A stretch of 64,000 bases of DNA from JBHELB01 sp041859045 (GCA_041859045.1 JBHELB010000016.1:124001-188000), one strand, 5' to 3'; shown: positions 18,157-26,975, counted from the stretch's first letter. Notes: generated from the letters alone by a model not told the origin. Translations and numbers: made by a program.

Positions 18157-19359
18157 TTAGTTGGACGCGGCACTGGGCGTGGATGCGCCAGGCGCTTTGT
18201 CGGGCGTCGCGCCTGCGGGCGTTCCCACGATCACGAACACAGGAATTACGTCGCTTAGCGTCAGGTCGCCGCTCTTCAACGTGAACCGGATCTTTTCCTG
18301 CTTATGTCCCGGTTGCACGCCGTCGGCCAGACTCAGGTCCACCACGAACGAGTTGGGGATCTTGCCGGGGCGTGTTTTGGCGGAGAGATACCCCTCGGAG
18401 ATGGAGAGACTCTCGAGGGTGCACGGTTGCGTCGCCGTGATTTCGGCGACCGCTTCTTTTGTCGTTCCGGGCAGCATATTCTGGATCGTGATCGAGCGCG
18501 GGTTCACCGAATAGAACGATTGGACGTCTCCCATAGTGGGCACGGGGAGCGAGGGGACGCGAACGGTGTTGTTCTTGACGTGGAACATCGCCATATAGGG
18601 GCCTAGCGGCAGTTCGTTCGTGTTCAAAGTCACTTTGACCAGCGCCTCGGGCATGTCGGGTTTTGCCCATTTCTCTTGCGGGATCGGCTCGACGGAGGTC
18701 TCAAGACCCGGCGCTTGCCCCACGATTTGCGTACCGCTCAGCGTGATGGGCTGATAAGTCTGATCCGCCTGCTTGACCTGTTGGAGCGCGCGGAAACGCA
18801 GCGTTTTCTCCACGCGCGTTCCCTTCGAGATGGTTCCGAAATCCAGTATGGCGGGCTCGAGAAGGAACTCAGGATCGACTTTCGCCGTGACGTCAATGGA
18901 GACGTGCGGATTCTTCGGGTCGTTGGTCGTAAGCGTCAGGGTTTTGTGGGATTCGAATCCCGCCACGCGCAGGGGCGTGATGCGGACCTTCAGTTCGCCC
19001 TGCTGGCCCGGCTTGATCGTCTTTTCCCGCATTTCGCCCTCGGTGCAGGCGCAGGTGGTGGCAATAGAGATGATCGATAGGTCGGCTGTGCCGCGATTGT
19101 AAATGGGCACAGAGCCGAAGGAGAAATCGCTATTGGAGATGAGACCCATGTCGAGCGTGCGCGTACCGACTTCGATGGTGGGCTCGCCCTTGGAGGACAG
19201 ATCCGGGACACCGCCGGTCTCTGCGGATTGCGCGGGCGCTCCGATTTCTTTGTTCACCTCGGCGAGAAATTCGGCGGTCGACTGTGGGGCTGCCGGTTTC
19301 CCGCAGCCGATACAGCAAAGAGAGACCAAGATAGCCGAGAAAAAAAGGTAAGGGCGCAT
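18157..19359 (-). CDS. DUF1573 domain lipoprotein
   Basis: 400 residues. The lipoprotein signal ends ILVSLCCIGC (Cys20). A DUF1573 immunoglobulin-like domain begins near residue 60, with the typical GTADLSIISIATTCACTEGE segment, followed by at least one more beta-sandwich region (TLTTNDPKNPHVSIDVTAKV). DUF1573 proteins are envelope or secreted and are abundant in Bacteroidetes and Planctomycetes; no enzymatic role is known. GGAG lies nine bases upstream of ATG 19359. Six bases separate it from the kinase gene, so they share a transcript. Confidence 0.85.
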   Translation of the reverse strand: MRPYLFFSAILVSLCCIGCGKPAAPQSTAEFLAEVNKEIGAPAQSAETGGVPDLSSKGEPTIEVGTRTLDMGLISNSDFSFGSVPIYNRGTADLSIISIATTCACTEGEMREKTIKPGQQGELKVRITPLRVAGFESHKTLTLTTNDPKNPHVSIDVTAKVDPEFLLEPAILDFGTISKGTRVEKTLRFRALQQVKQADQTYQPITLSGTQIVGQAPGLETSVEPIPQEKWAKPDMPEALVKVTLNTNELPLGPYMAMFHVKNNTVRVPSLPVPTMGDVQSFYSVNPRSITIQNMLPGTTKEAVAEITATQPCTLESLSISEGYLSAKTRPGKIPNSFVVDLSLADGVQPGHKQEKIRFTLKSGDLTLSDVIPVFVIVGTPAGATPDKAPGASTPSAASN

Positions 19360-19365
19360 ATCGTT

Positions 19366-20376
19366 CTACTCCGCCTTGAAACGGACGCTGTATCGGTCCT
19401 GCGCTTCGTCCAACGAACGCGAGAGACTCTCATACATCGCTTCCGTCATTTCTTGTGTCATTTCAATCGCCATCAGGAGTGTGCCGACCACAGGCTCAAA
19501 CCGGGGCATGACCGTTCTCGCATTCGGCGCCACGCGGCGGATCTCCTCCCGCATGGCGTCGGCCAGCAGGGGACTTTCCCCTCTGAACACACTGCCCGCC
19601 ATGACGACCTCGAAACATTCGTTTTGCATGTGCAGACGGCGAATCGCCGCGTTGACCATTGCGCCGAGGTAGCGGCCACCAGCGGTCAGAATAGCACAAG
19701 CGGCCTCGTCTCCTTCAAGAGCCGCTTCAAATACGAGCGGGGCCATGGGCTCAAGGGCGTCCTCGGTGAGTTCGCGGCGGTAAAGGGCGTGGAAGAGCGC
19801 ATCGAGATCCGTCAAGCCGGCACGGGCGACAAAGAGGTCTGTGAGGCGTGTGGGAGGAATGATTCCGTCGCGGGCTTGCCAGATGCGGCGCAACGCCGTG
19901 CGGCCGATACCCTTGCCCGTGCATTCGTCGCCGAATTCGTCGCCCAGCCCGCCCACCCGCGTCTGCTCGCCTGCGCGGTTGCGTCCGGCGCACACGCACC
20001 CGGTGCCGCAGGCAATCACGACGCCGAAGGGATCGCGCGTGCCGCCGCGCAGTGCGCCCATGCTGTCGTTGCGGAAGGCGCGGGGGATCGCTCCGAAGAG
20101 CGGGGTGTAAATCTGCTGCTCGAGCATCGCGTAATCCTCGGGCAGATCGGCCCCGGCGATGCCCATGCCGATGGCGGTAATGTCTCGAAGCGAAAGGCCC
20201 GCTTCATGAAGTGCGCATTCCACCGCCTTCCGATTCTCTTCGGCCGCGGCATTCACGCCAACAACTTCATAGTTCCCGGTCCCGGCACGACCGAAACCTT
20301 TGACCGTTCCTGTTTCGTCTGCGACAAGGCAGAAGGTTTTGGTGCCGCCTGCGTCGAGTCCGAGGAAGTGTCGCAT
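19366..20376 (-). CDS. N-acetylglucosamine kinase-like protein (BadF/BadG/BcrA/BcrD ATPase family)
   Basis: 336 residues. The ASKHA phosphate-1 motif FLGLDAGGTKTFC opens the protein. VVIACGTGCVCAGRN (phosphate 2), GGLGDEFGDECTGKGIG and the adenosine motif VVMAGSVFRGESPLL are those of the NagK/BadF group that phosphorylates GlcNAc or related amino sugars from peptidoglycan recycling. The product would be GlcNAc-6-phosphate in the cytoplasm. It is the first gene of a unit ending in the UDP-HexNAc pyrophosphorylase, which fits amino-sugar salvage. A terminator (20410-20439) separates it from the cpoB/pal unit. Confidence 0.84.
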   Translation of the reverse strand: MRHFLGLDAGGTKTFCLVADETGTVKGFGRAGTGNYEVVGVNAAAEENRKAVECALHEAGLSLRDITAIGMGIAGADLPEDYAMLEQQIYTPLFGAIPRAFRNDSMGALRGGTRDPFGVVIACGTGCVCAGRNRAGEQTRVGGLGDEFGDECTGKGIGRTALRRIWQARDGIIPPTRLTDLFVARAGLTDLDALFHALYRRELTEDALEPMAPLVFEAALEGDEAACAILTAGGRYLGAMVNAAIRRLHMQNECFEVVMAGSVFRGESPLLADAMREEIRRVAPNARTVMPRFEPVVGTLLMAIEMTQEMTEAMYESLSRSLDEAQDRYSVRFKAE

Positions 20377-20409
20377 GTGTTTTTCCCGTTTGCCCCGTAC
20401 ATATGAAAG

Positions 20410-20439
20410 AAGCGCGCGGAGCGTGTGCCCCGCGCGCTT
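20410..20439 (-). terminator. Rho-independent terminator after cpoB
   Basis: Minus strand stem AAGCGCGCGG / CCGCGCGCTT (10 bp perfect, 10-base loop) followed by CTTTCAT, a short pyrimidine tail. It lies 25 bases after the cpoB stop and upstream of the kinase start. Confidence 0.75.
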
Positions 20440-20463
20440 TGGGTTACGTCGTACCGGCCTGCG

Positions 20464-21357
20464 CTATTGGCCTTGCAGCTTCTGCAGTCGGGCCTTGGCG
20501 CTGGCGGCTTCGGAAGTCATTGGATAGTTGTCCACGACTTCCTTGTAGAGCTTGATACCCTTTTCCTTCTGACCGGCGTTTACGTAGGCGGTTGCCTCAT
20601 TGTGCATCGCCCGGGGAACGTACTGGTCATCCGGATAGCTCTTGCGGAACTTGCCGAATTCAGCCGCGGCGTCCTCGTACTTCGCCATCCCATTCAGGCA
20701 GAAGGCCTTCATGAACTGCGCGCGCGGCGTCACGTCCGACTTCGGATACTTGCTCAGTATCGCGTCGAACATGGGGAGCGCCGCCGAATAGTTCTTGGCC
20801 TGGAATGCCTTCTGGGCCGCTTCATACTCAGCTCGTGCCGCATCCGTATCGGCGGCTGCCGCAGGCTTCGCCTCCGCGACTTTCGTCGGCGCAGGCGTCT
20901 CGGCAGGTGGAGTGACCGGGGGAGGCGCCGTCGGTGGCGTCGCCGCCGTTTCCGCAGGCCCCGCAGGCGCCGTGGGCATTGCCCCCGGATCGCCCGGCGC
21001 GACCACCTGGCCCGGTTCCACGTCCGCAGGCACACCAAGGTCCGAAGCCCCTCCGGTCATATTATTGGCCTTGTAGAAGGTCTTGGACAGTTGGTCCACC
21101 TTTGTATCAAGTCGATTTGTCTTGCTCTGCAATTCCTGGATCATTCCCTGCAGACGGCGCGTTTCCTGCTGATTGGCGTCGACCTGGGTAGCCAGATCGG
21201 CAGCCGTCGCATTCAGTTGGGTCACCGTCGAGGACATATTACGCTCGAGATTGCGCACGCTCGCGTTCGTCGAACGGAGCAGCTCATCGCGATCGCTGAC
21301 GCATCCCGCAAGAAGCAGCGCGCTTCCCGCTACGAGGGTCCAGAACTTGGTTTGCAT
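20464..21357 (-). CDS. cpoB: Tol-Pal system protein YbgF/CpoB
   Basis: 297 residues. A lipoprotein signal ends LLLAGC (Cys19 region) instead of the cleavable signal usual in E. coli. Residues about 30-90 are a coiled coil (NLERNMSSTVTQLNATAAD). An Ala/Pro-rich linker (about 105-165) leads to a C-terminal TPR-like domain (ALPMFDAILSKYPKSDVTPR, AMHNEATAYVNAGQKEKGIK) ending in KARLQKL. CpoB links peptidoglycan synthesis to outer-membrane constriction. pal lies directly upstream, 27 bases away, on the same transcript; tolQRAB are not in the window. AGAGG precedes ATG 21357. Confidence 0.86.
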   Translation of the reverse strand: MQTKFWTLVAGSALLLAGCVSDRDELLRSTNASVRNLERNMSSTVTQLNATAADLATQVDANQQETRRLQGMIQELQSKTNRLDTKVDQLSKTFYKANNMTGGASDLGVPADVEPGQVVAPGDPGAMPTAPAGPAETAATPPTAPPPVTPPAETPAPTKVAEAKPAAAADTDAARAEYEAAQKAFQAKNYSAALPMFDAILSKYPKSDVTPRAQFMKAFCLNGMAKYEDAAAEFGKFRKSYPDDQYVPRAMHNEATAYVNAGQKEKGIKLYKEVVDNYPMTSEAASAKARLQKLQGQ

Positions 21358-21384
21358 GACGTTTCGGCCTCTTTTCGCGATGGG

Positions 21385-21891
21385 TTATTTCGCGCTCTTG
21401 CTGAAGTCGCAGCGGCGGTTCTTCGCCCACGCGGCTTCATCATGACCCGGGTCGGCCGGCTTCTCTTCGCCGAAGCTGACGGTGACCAGACGGTCCGCCG
21501 GAACGCCCATCTTCGCCAGGTAATCACACACCGCCTGGGCGCGCTTCTGGCCGAGGGCCATGTTGTATTCCTGCGTGCCGCGCTCGTCGCAGCTACCTTC
21601 GATGCGGACCTTGACGCCGGCCGTACCCTTGATCACTTCGGCGTTCTTCTCAAGCTTCGCCACCGAGTCCTTGCTCAGCGAGTAGCTGTCGAACGCAAAG
21701 TACACCGTGCTCAACTCGGTCCATGGCAGCCATTCCTGGGTCACATCGATCTCGTCCTGGGGAACACTCGCCGTCGGCTGGCCTTGCGGCGTCGTCACAA
21801 CGGCCTTCTTCTTCTTGTGGCAGCCCGTGCCCATCACCAGGACCAGGGACATGCAGATTGCCAGCGCGATCGTCAAACTGTGCTTCTTCAT
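21385..21891 (-). CDS. pal: Peptidoglycan-associated lipoprotein Pal
   Basis: 168 residues from ATG 21891, preceded by GGAGGAG; an earlier in-frame start at 21951 gives a non-signal extension and is rejected. Lipoprotein signal MKKHSLTIALAICM...MGTGC (Cys24). The OmpA-like domain shows VYFAFDSYSLSKDSVAKL and the peptidoglycan-binding EGSCDERGTQEYNMALGQKR, both conserved in Pal. It anchors the outer membrane to peptidoglycan. A promoter with a perfect -10 lies at 22002-22031. Confidence 0.93.
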   Translation of the reverse strand: MKKHSLTIALAICMSLVLVMGTGCHKKKKAVVTTPQGQPTASVPQDEIDVTQEWLPWTELSTVYFAFDSYSLSKDSVAKLEKNAEVIKGTAGVKVRIEGSCDERGTQEYNMALGQKRAQAVCDYLAKMGVPADRLVTVSFGEEKPADPGHDEAAWAKNRRCDFSKSAK

Positions 21892-22001
21892 CTCTGTTTC
21901 TCCTCCGCTTCTTCGCAGTTTCCGCTTTCGGTCATTCACACGGCCCGTCAAACGTAGCTGACAGCGCTACGCCCCATGGTACCGTGACAACCTCCGTCAT
22001 C

Positions 22002-22031
22002 ATTATACCCAAGCGCCACAAAAACGTTCCA
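22002..22031 (-). promoter_or_regulatory. Promoter of pal-cpoB
   Basis: Minus strand TATAAT (22002-22007) with a weak -35 TGGAAC (22026-22031) at 18 bp. The -10 is perfect; the -35 matches only half the consensus. The leader to ATG 21891 is about 100 bases. Confidence 0.55.
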
Positions 22032-22040
22032 TATCTTATC

Positions 22041-22066
22041 ATTTTTCCCTTGTGAAAGGGAAAAAT
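22041..22066 (-). terminator. Inverted repeat after tRNA-Arg, possible terminator
   Basis: ATTTTTCCCTT / AAGGGAAAAAT, 11-bp perfect arms with a 4-base loop, directly at the 3' end of the tRNA gene. It has no U-tract beyond the stem, so it may stop transcription weakly or mark a processing site. Confidence 0.4.
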
Positions 22067-22141
22067 GGCGCGCTCGGCAGGATTCGAACCTGCGACACCT
22101 AGCTCCGGAGGCTAGTGCTCTATCCCCTGAGCTACGAGCGC
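22066..22141 (-). tRNA. tRNA-Arg (anticodon CCG)
   Basis: 76 bases on the minus strand including an encoded CCA (22066-22068). It folds as a cloverleaf: acceptor GCGCTCG / CGAGCGC, D-arm GCTC/GAGC, anticodon arm CTAGC/GCTAG with loop CTCCGGA, T-arm GCAGG TTCGAAT CCTGC. The anticodon CCG (22106-22108) reads CGG. Confidence 0.95.
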
Positions 22142-22178
22142 ACGTCTGGCAAACGCCTTGGGCGGCCAGGGTTAACGC

Positions 22179-22207
22179 AGTTTACCATATCAAGAGGGCG
22201 ATTTCCA
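22179..22207 (-). promoter_or_regulatory. Probable promoter of tRNA-Arg
   Basis: Minus strand TGGAAA (22202-22207), a 17-bp spacer and TAAACT (22179-22184), about 38 bases before the tRNA 5' end. Each hexamer matches consensus at four of six positions. Confidence 0.4.
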
Positions 22208-22219
22208 GCGGATGCGCAG

Positions 22220-22671
22220 GCCCAAATCGCCGGACAACTTCCAGAAAGAGCGTCAGGGGCGTTGTGTCGTGGAAATATCTTGCCTCTAATCCGCAAAGCG
22301 GATGGCAGAACGTAGCCCCGGGTGGAACGGAGCGGCGTAGCCGCGAAGTGGAACCCGGGGCTACGTTCTGCCAAAGAAAAGAACCCCGGAACGGGGTGTC
22401 AGAGAATGGGGCATCCCTCCGAGAAGGTGACTCTGACACCCGCTGCGCGGGTTCTCTGTCTGAAGGATACTAGCCCAGGGTTCCGCTTCGCTCCACCCTG
22501 GGCTACGTTCCATCATCCGCTTTGCGGATTCAACGCGCGTACGGCAACAGTGGGGAGATTGCAGACTCTCTCGCGCGGGGACTGCATGCACCCATCGGCT
22601 TCCCTAATACCCGCCTTTGCTTGAACAATCAGGGCGTGCGCGAGCGGCCTCTTCCTATCCGGCGATAGGGG
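22220..22671 (+). repeat. Palindrome-packed dispersed repeat, copy 1
   Basis: An approximately 452-bp noncoding element whose ends form short inverted repeats (CCCAAATCGCCGGA at the left; TCCGGCGATAGGGG at the right). The same sequence recurs inverted at 33262-33716. Inside are several strong palindromes: 20-bp perfect arms at 22304-22323 / 22353-22372 (GGCAGAACGTAGCCCCGGGT), TAGCCCAGGGT...ACCCTGGGCTA near 22471-22505, ATCCGCAAAGCGGAT and its later inverted partner, and a GAACCCCGG...GTGTCAGAG block mirrored by CTCTGACACCCGC...GGGTTCT. It fills the 22142-22677 gap. Short ORFs inside it are by-products of the repeats. A non-autonomous transposable element or an RNA-forming interspersed repeat would both fit. 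Confidence 0.85.
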
Positions 22672-22677
22672 GCAGAA

Positions 22678-24222
22678 TCACCTTCGGGAGAGGCGTTCTG
22701 ACGGCGTCATGTGGTGCACGGCGAGTGTCTGGTAGCCCGAAGGGACAAGCCGCGTTTCAACGGTCGGCGCGGGGGCGTTCTGGGGCCAGTCAGGCAGCGC
22801 GGTCGGCAAGGGGCGCTGTTCCTCCGCGACGTCGATTATCCACACCCCGTTGCCCGCCGCTAGGGCGTCGGCGATTCCTTTGGCGAACTGCGGCGGATCC
22901 GCGTATCCCCTCAGCAAAATGCCCTTGCGCGGGCCGTAATATTCGATGATTTGGCGCGGGCCCCAATCGCTATTGAGGTAGACAAGGCGCTCGCCAGGCC
23001 GCGCCGAGGTTTGCACGAGGTTCATCGCGGAGTTCCAGTCGGTGCGGAACGGGCGCGCCGGCAGGGTGAGCGCCGCCTGCGCGACGTGGGGCGCAAGGAT
23101 AAAGAAGAGCGCCGCCGCGCGGGCGCGCGGGGTGCGCAGGTACCGCAGCGCCAGCGCCGGGAGCAACATCGCGGGCAAAATACTGGGGGTAATATAGCGA
23201 GCGAGAAAGCAGTCCTTCCAGAAGACCGCCGCGAGCGTGAGCAGCGTGAGGGGGACGACGACCCACGCGAGAAGCAGTGCGTAGGCGTGTTTTTGAGTGT
23301 GATTGGACGCGGCGTCCGCACGGGTATGCAAGACGTATCCGAGATACGCCGCAGCCCACAGGAGCACGGCGAGCAGCCACCATCCCAGCGCTTCTTCTAT
23401 CCTCGGGGCGAGTCCGTGACTCGGCATGAACACGGCCGTGCGCCCCGCGAGATGGACGAGACAGTTGACCCACGCGTCCCAGGTGATGGGGGGGATCCAG
23501 TCGGTGAAACGTGCTGCTGCCTTGAAATCGATAGTAAGTACCCATAATGCCACCGACACCGCGAGCGCGGCATGTAAGGCGACCCAGAGCGCAAGGCGCG
23601 CCTTGTGCTGACGCCAGAGAAGGAGGAGGGCGGCTGCCTGAGCGAAGATGATTGTAACGCCGAACAAATGTGTCCACACCAGAAGCGTGTTGGCTGTGAG
23701 GTGCGCGACCCATGCCGGAAGAGTGTTCCGTTCACATAGGGAGAGCAAGGGGATCAGGGAGAGAAGGCCAAAGAGAAATGTGAATCCGTAGTATCGGAGA
23801 TCTTGCCCTAGAAAGACATGGGTGACCGAGATGGAATAGAGGAACACTGCGACAAGCGCGCCTTGGAGCCCCGCGAGACGGCGGCCCAGTGCAAACAGCG
23901 CGATGGTTGTTGCCACGGAACACAGAAGTGGGAGCAGGCGCATCAGCACGACGCTGTCACCAACCACTTTGTACCACAGATAGGATAGCGCATAGTATCC
24001 AGGGATCAGCGCGGGGTCCTGTTCGCGGGCGATGCGTATGTAATCAACGAGGCTAGGCGCATTCAGAATCTGCAGCGAGACCGCTTCATCGGACCAGACG
24101 GATTCATCGCCAATGCGCCACAAACGAAGCGCCAACGAGAGAAGAACCGCTGCCGCCGCGGCGGCGAGTATGGTTCCCTTAGCGTGGGGGGATTCCTTTG
24201 GAGTTTCTGCAGGAGCCGTCAT
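22678..24222 (-). CDS. Membrane glycosyltransferase, GT39/ArnT-like
   Basis: 514 residues with ten or more membrane helices. The first periplasmic loop reads IGDESVWSDEAVSLQIL, with the Asp-Glu pair typical of GT-C enzymes of the PMT/ArnT group, followed by ALIPGYYALSYLW. The C-terminal 130 residues (WNSAMNLVQTSARPGERLVY) form a soluble domain. Such proteins move sugars from polyprenyl-phosphate carriers to lipids, proteins or glycans on the outer face of the inner membrane. The acceptor is unknown. It lies 24 bases downstream of the hybrid kinase gene on the same strand. The repeat element ends just beyond its stop. Confidence 0.82.
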   Translation of the reverse strand: MTAPAETPKESPHAKGTILAAAAAAVLLSLALRLWRIGDESVWSDEAVSLQILNAPSLVDYIRIAREQDPALIPGYYALSYLWYKVVGDSVVLMRLLPLLCSVATTIALFALGRRLAGLQGALVAVFLYSISVTHVFLGQDLRYYGFTFLFGLLSLIPLLSLCERNTLPAWVAHLTANTLLVWTHLFGVTIIFAQAAALLLLWRQHKARLALWVALHAALAVSVALWVLTIDFKAAARFTDWIPPITWDAWVNCLVHLAGRTAVFMPSHGLAPRIEEALGWWLLAVLLWAAAYLGYVLHTRADAASNHTQKHAYALLLAWVVVPLTLLTLAAVFWKDCFLARYITPSILPAMLLPALALRYLRTPRARAAALFFILAPHVAQAALTLPARPFRTDWNSAMNLVQTSARPGERLVYLNSDWGPRQIIEYYGPRKGILLRGYADPPQFAKGIADALAAGNGVWIIDVAEEQRPLPTALPDWPQNAPAPTVETRLVPSGYQTLAVHHMTPSERLSRR

Positions 24223-24246
24223 TCTCTTTCCCGTATACCGCGATGA

Positions 24247-26901
24247 CTAGCGCGAAGGCGCAATAAACACCTCGTCGATTTCCGCCAGCAGGCGCTCGAC
24301 GCGGAAAGGTTTGCGCAGGCAGCTTCGCGCCCCGAGACGCAGCACTTCGGCGGCCTCTTCATCGCTCATGAAGCCACTCATGACCATGATCGGCAGACCG
24401 GCGAATTTTGTGGAGAGGTCGTGAAGCACCGCCAGACCGTTCTTGCGGGGCATATGCATGTCGAGCAACACAAGATCCACGGCGTTCGCCGCGACCACCC
24501 CAAGCGCTTCATAGCCGTCCGCCGCAGTGCGAACGTCATAGCCGCGATGGCGCAACGTCTCGCCAATGACATGGCGCAGATCTTCGTCGTCATCCACGAC
24601 CAGAATCACCGGATGCTCTTTGCGCGCGGGAGGAGTCGACGGCGGCGGGGGGGCAGCAGCCGGTTTCTCGGGAGAAGGCACAGTGATGGAGGGCTGGGCC
24701 GCCGGTTCGTGCATCGCGGGAAACTCGAGCGTGGCGGTTGTCCCTTGGCCGGGATGGCTCGACAGGAGGAGCGTTCCGTTGTGTTGCGCGGCGAGGGCTT
24801 GGCACACGGTAAGGCCAAGACCGCTGCGTTCGCCGCGCGAATGCGTCGTGAAGAACGGCTCAAAAACCTGTGTCATGAGTTCGGGCGCAATGCCGCGCCC
24901 CGTGTCCGTCACGCACACGCGAACGCTGCCCTGTTTTTCGCCTGCGCGGGTCTGTATGGCAATGCGTCCGCCGTTTGCGCCGATCGCGTCCTCGGCGTTC
25001 CGCAGCAACCGGGCCAGCATCTGGTCCAATTGCCGGCGATCAATCAGGACGCGAGGCAATCCTTCGGCATAGTCCTCGTTTACCGTTATGTTTTTCGCCT
25101 TCAAGCGCGGCAGTTCCCCTTCGAGCGCCTGATGCAGCAGGAAATTTAGCAGACACGGCTCCAACTTGGGCGCGGGCGGCTTGGCGAAAGTCAGGAGATC
25201 CAGCAGCACGGAGCTTGCGCGCCGAGTGTTTTGAATGATGGACGTCAGCGTGCGGATATCGGCGGGGTCGGACAGGCGATTGAGGAGAATCTGCGCCTGT
25301 CCCGCAATCACCGTAAGCGGGTTATTGATGGCATGCGCCGCGCCCGCGGCCATGTGGGCCAGATGGGCGGGCGGTTCCGCGGCGAGCCGTTGTTCTTGCG
25401 TCGGGGTAGCCCCGTGCGCGCCAAGCGCCGATGCCAGCTCTTCCGCTTCGTCGCGCAAATGCTCCTCAGCCCGGTGGCGCAGAACGGCCGCCGCGCACGC
25501 ATTGGCGTAGAGGGACGCGAGATTCGGCTCTAGCCCGGCGAGGCAAGGCGAAGGCAGCAGGACAAGCCCCACGTGCCACGAGCCCGCCGACATGGGCGCG
25601 AGGTGGAGGCCATCTTGCTCGGCGGGCTCGCGCAACGCGGCGCCTTCCCACGTCTTGTGTTCGGCCCCCGGCAGTAGACGGTTCAGCGTCCTCTGATATT
25701 CCTCTGGAAGTCCTTCCACACCGGAGGACTCGCCGCTCTCCAAATGGACAAAAAGATCGTCGATCTCGGAATCCAGCGCGGTCCATGTCTTGCCGTACAC
25801 GAACGCGCCGCTCGGATCCGCTATTAGGCAGACCCCGGACTCGGCCTCGAGGCCGCTTCGCAGGGCCTGCGCGCAGAGGTCGAGTAGTTCGTTTAGGGGA
25901 AGGCCCGGCGTAGCGCGCACATTCAGCTCATGCAACACGCGGTAGGCTTGGTTTGTGCGACGCAGGCTCTGTACTTGTCCGCTCAGCCCTTCGCCGGAGT
26001 GCAACGCCGTACCCAGCACGCGGCGCAAGGCGCGGCTCTGGTCTTGGCGGTCGGCCAGCGGACGGAACAAGTCGAGGTGCTTGGACAGATCCAGCGCGGC
26101 TTTCTCGCGGACCACGCCAAGATCCGCCGCAACGAGTCCCAGGCGCGCCAACCGGGCTTCCGACGGCTCCAGATCCGCGGATTGACCATCGCCCGCGCCG
26201 GGGAGCGTGTGCGACATCGCGTTGGCGACGGCAATCACATCGATGAGACGGACGGGGTATATCGTGCCGTCCAGAATGCCCAGCGGATGGTGGTGAAACC
26301 AGATGGCCTGAACGAGCGGAGCGGGAAACCGCCATTTCTCGGCGACCCACTTGCCCACCACGGTGTGGTCCACCTCAAGCAACTGGCGTTCAAGCGTCAG
26401 AAGGCTGCTTTGTTCATGCCGGGCTTGATGCAAGATGTGTGCGTATTCCGGATCCGCGGATTGAAGCAGCACAAGGCGGCCGATGTCGTGTAGAAGACCC
26501 GCGAGGTAAGCGGTTTCGCGGTCGACGCCGCCGACCTGATCGGCCAAGTGGCTGGCGAGCAAAGCGCACGCCAAGCTATGGAGCCCAAAGCGCAGGTACT
26601 CCGCCGATTGCGCAGGGTCATTTCCCACAACGCTGTCGAACACCAGCCCCGTGAGGGCCGCCTGGTCTAGCCCGCGCAGACGATCCTCGAAGCGGACCGT
26701 GTCGTGCTCGAAGGGCGACGACGCGGACAGGCGAAGCGCCGAGGCGGTTAGGGCAGGGTCCTTCAGGAACAGCGGCGCGAGATCGGAAGGGGGAGAAAGC
26801 TTGCGGCCAGCCGCAGTCAACACTTCTCCCGCCACCCGCGGCAACACAGGAAGCCCGTGGAGTTCATCCACCGCGCGCCTAAGTTCAGTTTTGCCCTTCA
26901 T
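24247..26901 (-). CDS. HDOD - histidine kinase - receiver hybrid signalling protein
   Basis: 884 residues with an unusual order of parts. An HDOD/HD-like domain covers about 12-215 (GLPVLPRVAGEVL, GLLHDIGRLVLLQ). A GAF-like sensory region follows (about 320-480). The HisKA helix contains the phosphoacceptor His523 (AAHAINNPL). The ATPase domain has the N-box RNAEDAI (634-640), DTGRGIAP (666-673) and GLGLTVC. After a Pro-rich linker (740-762) a C-terminal receiver (765-880) has DDDED, Asp814 in LLDMHMP and Lys864. It should autophosphorylate and pass phosphate to its own receiver; no output domain is present, so a separate partner must carry the signal. A strong promoter lies at 26976-27004. 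Confidence 0.9.
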   Translation of the reverse strand: MKGKTELRRAVDELHGLPVLPRVAGEVLTAAGRKLSPPSDLAPLFLKDPALTASALRLSASSPFEHDTVRFEDRLRGLDQAALTGLVFDSVVGNDPAQSAEYLRFGLHSLACALLASHLADQVGGVDRETAYLAGLLHDIGRLVLLQSADPEYAHILHQARHEQSSLLTLERQLLEVDHTVVGKWVAEKWRFPAPLVQAIWFHHHPLGILDGTIYPVRLIDVIAVANAMSHTLPGAGDGQSADLEPSEARLARLGLVAADLGVVREKAALDLSKHLDLFRPLADRQDQSRALRRVLGTALHSGEGLSGQVQSLRRTNQAYRVLHELNVRATPGLPLNELLDLCAQALRSGLEAESGVCLIADPSGAFVYGKTWTALDSEIDDLFVHLESGESSGVEGLPEEYQRTLNRLLPGAEHKTWEGAALREPAEQDGLHLAPMSAGSWHVGLVLLPSPCLAGLEPNLASLYANACAAAVLRHRAEEHLRDEAEELASALGAHGATPTQEQRLAAEPPAHLAHMAAGAAHAINNPLTVIAGQAQILLNRLSDPADIRTLTSIIQNTRRASSVLLDLLTFAKPPAPKLEPCLLNFLLHQALEGELPRLKAKNITVNEDYAEGLPRVLIDRRQLDQMLARLLRNAEDAIGANGGRIAIQTRAGEKQGSVRVCVTDTGRGIAPELMTQVFEPFFTTHSRGERSGLGLTVCQALAAQHNGTLLLSSHPGQGTTATLEFPAMHEPAAQPSITVPSPEKPAAAPPPPSTPPARKEHPVILVVDDDEDLRHVIGETLRHRGYDVRTAADGYEALGVVAANAVDLVLLDMHMPRKNGLAVLHDLSTKFAGLPIMVMSGFMSDEEAAEVLRLGARSCLRKPFRVERLLAEIDEVFIAPSR

Positions 26902-26975
26902 GTGATGATAGTCACCTGCGCCATCCGGTATACAGAGCCTTGATGCGGTACCGTTTCCCGCTGTGCCCTCCCCTC

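Noticed and set aside
20425..21957. 510-codon plus-strand frame opposite cpoB and pal
   Set aside because: Antisense to two recognisable genes with intact motifs; Arg-rich low-information protein typical of a shadow frame in GC-rich DNA.
22264..22624. Small ORFs inside the palindromic element
   Set aside because: They arise from repeated palindromes, occur on both strands and have no ribosome site; copy 2 does not keep the same frames.
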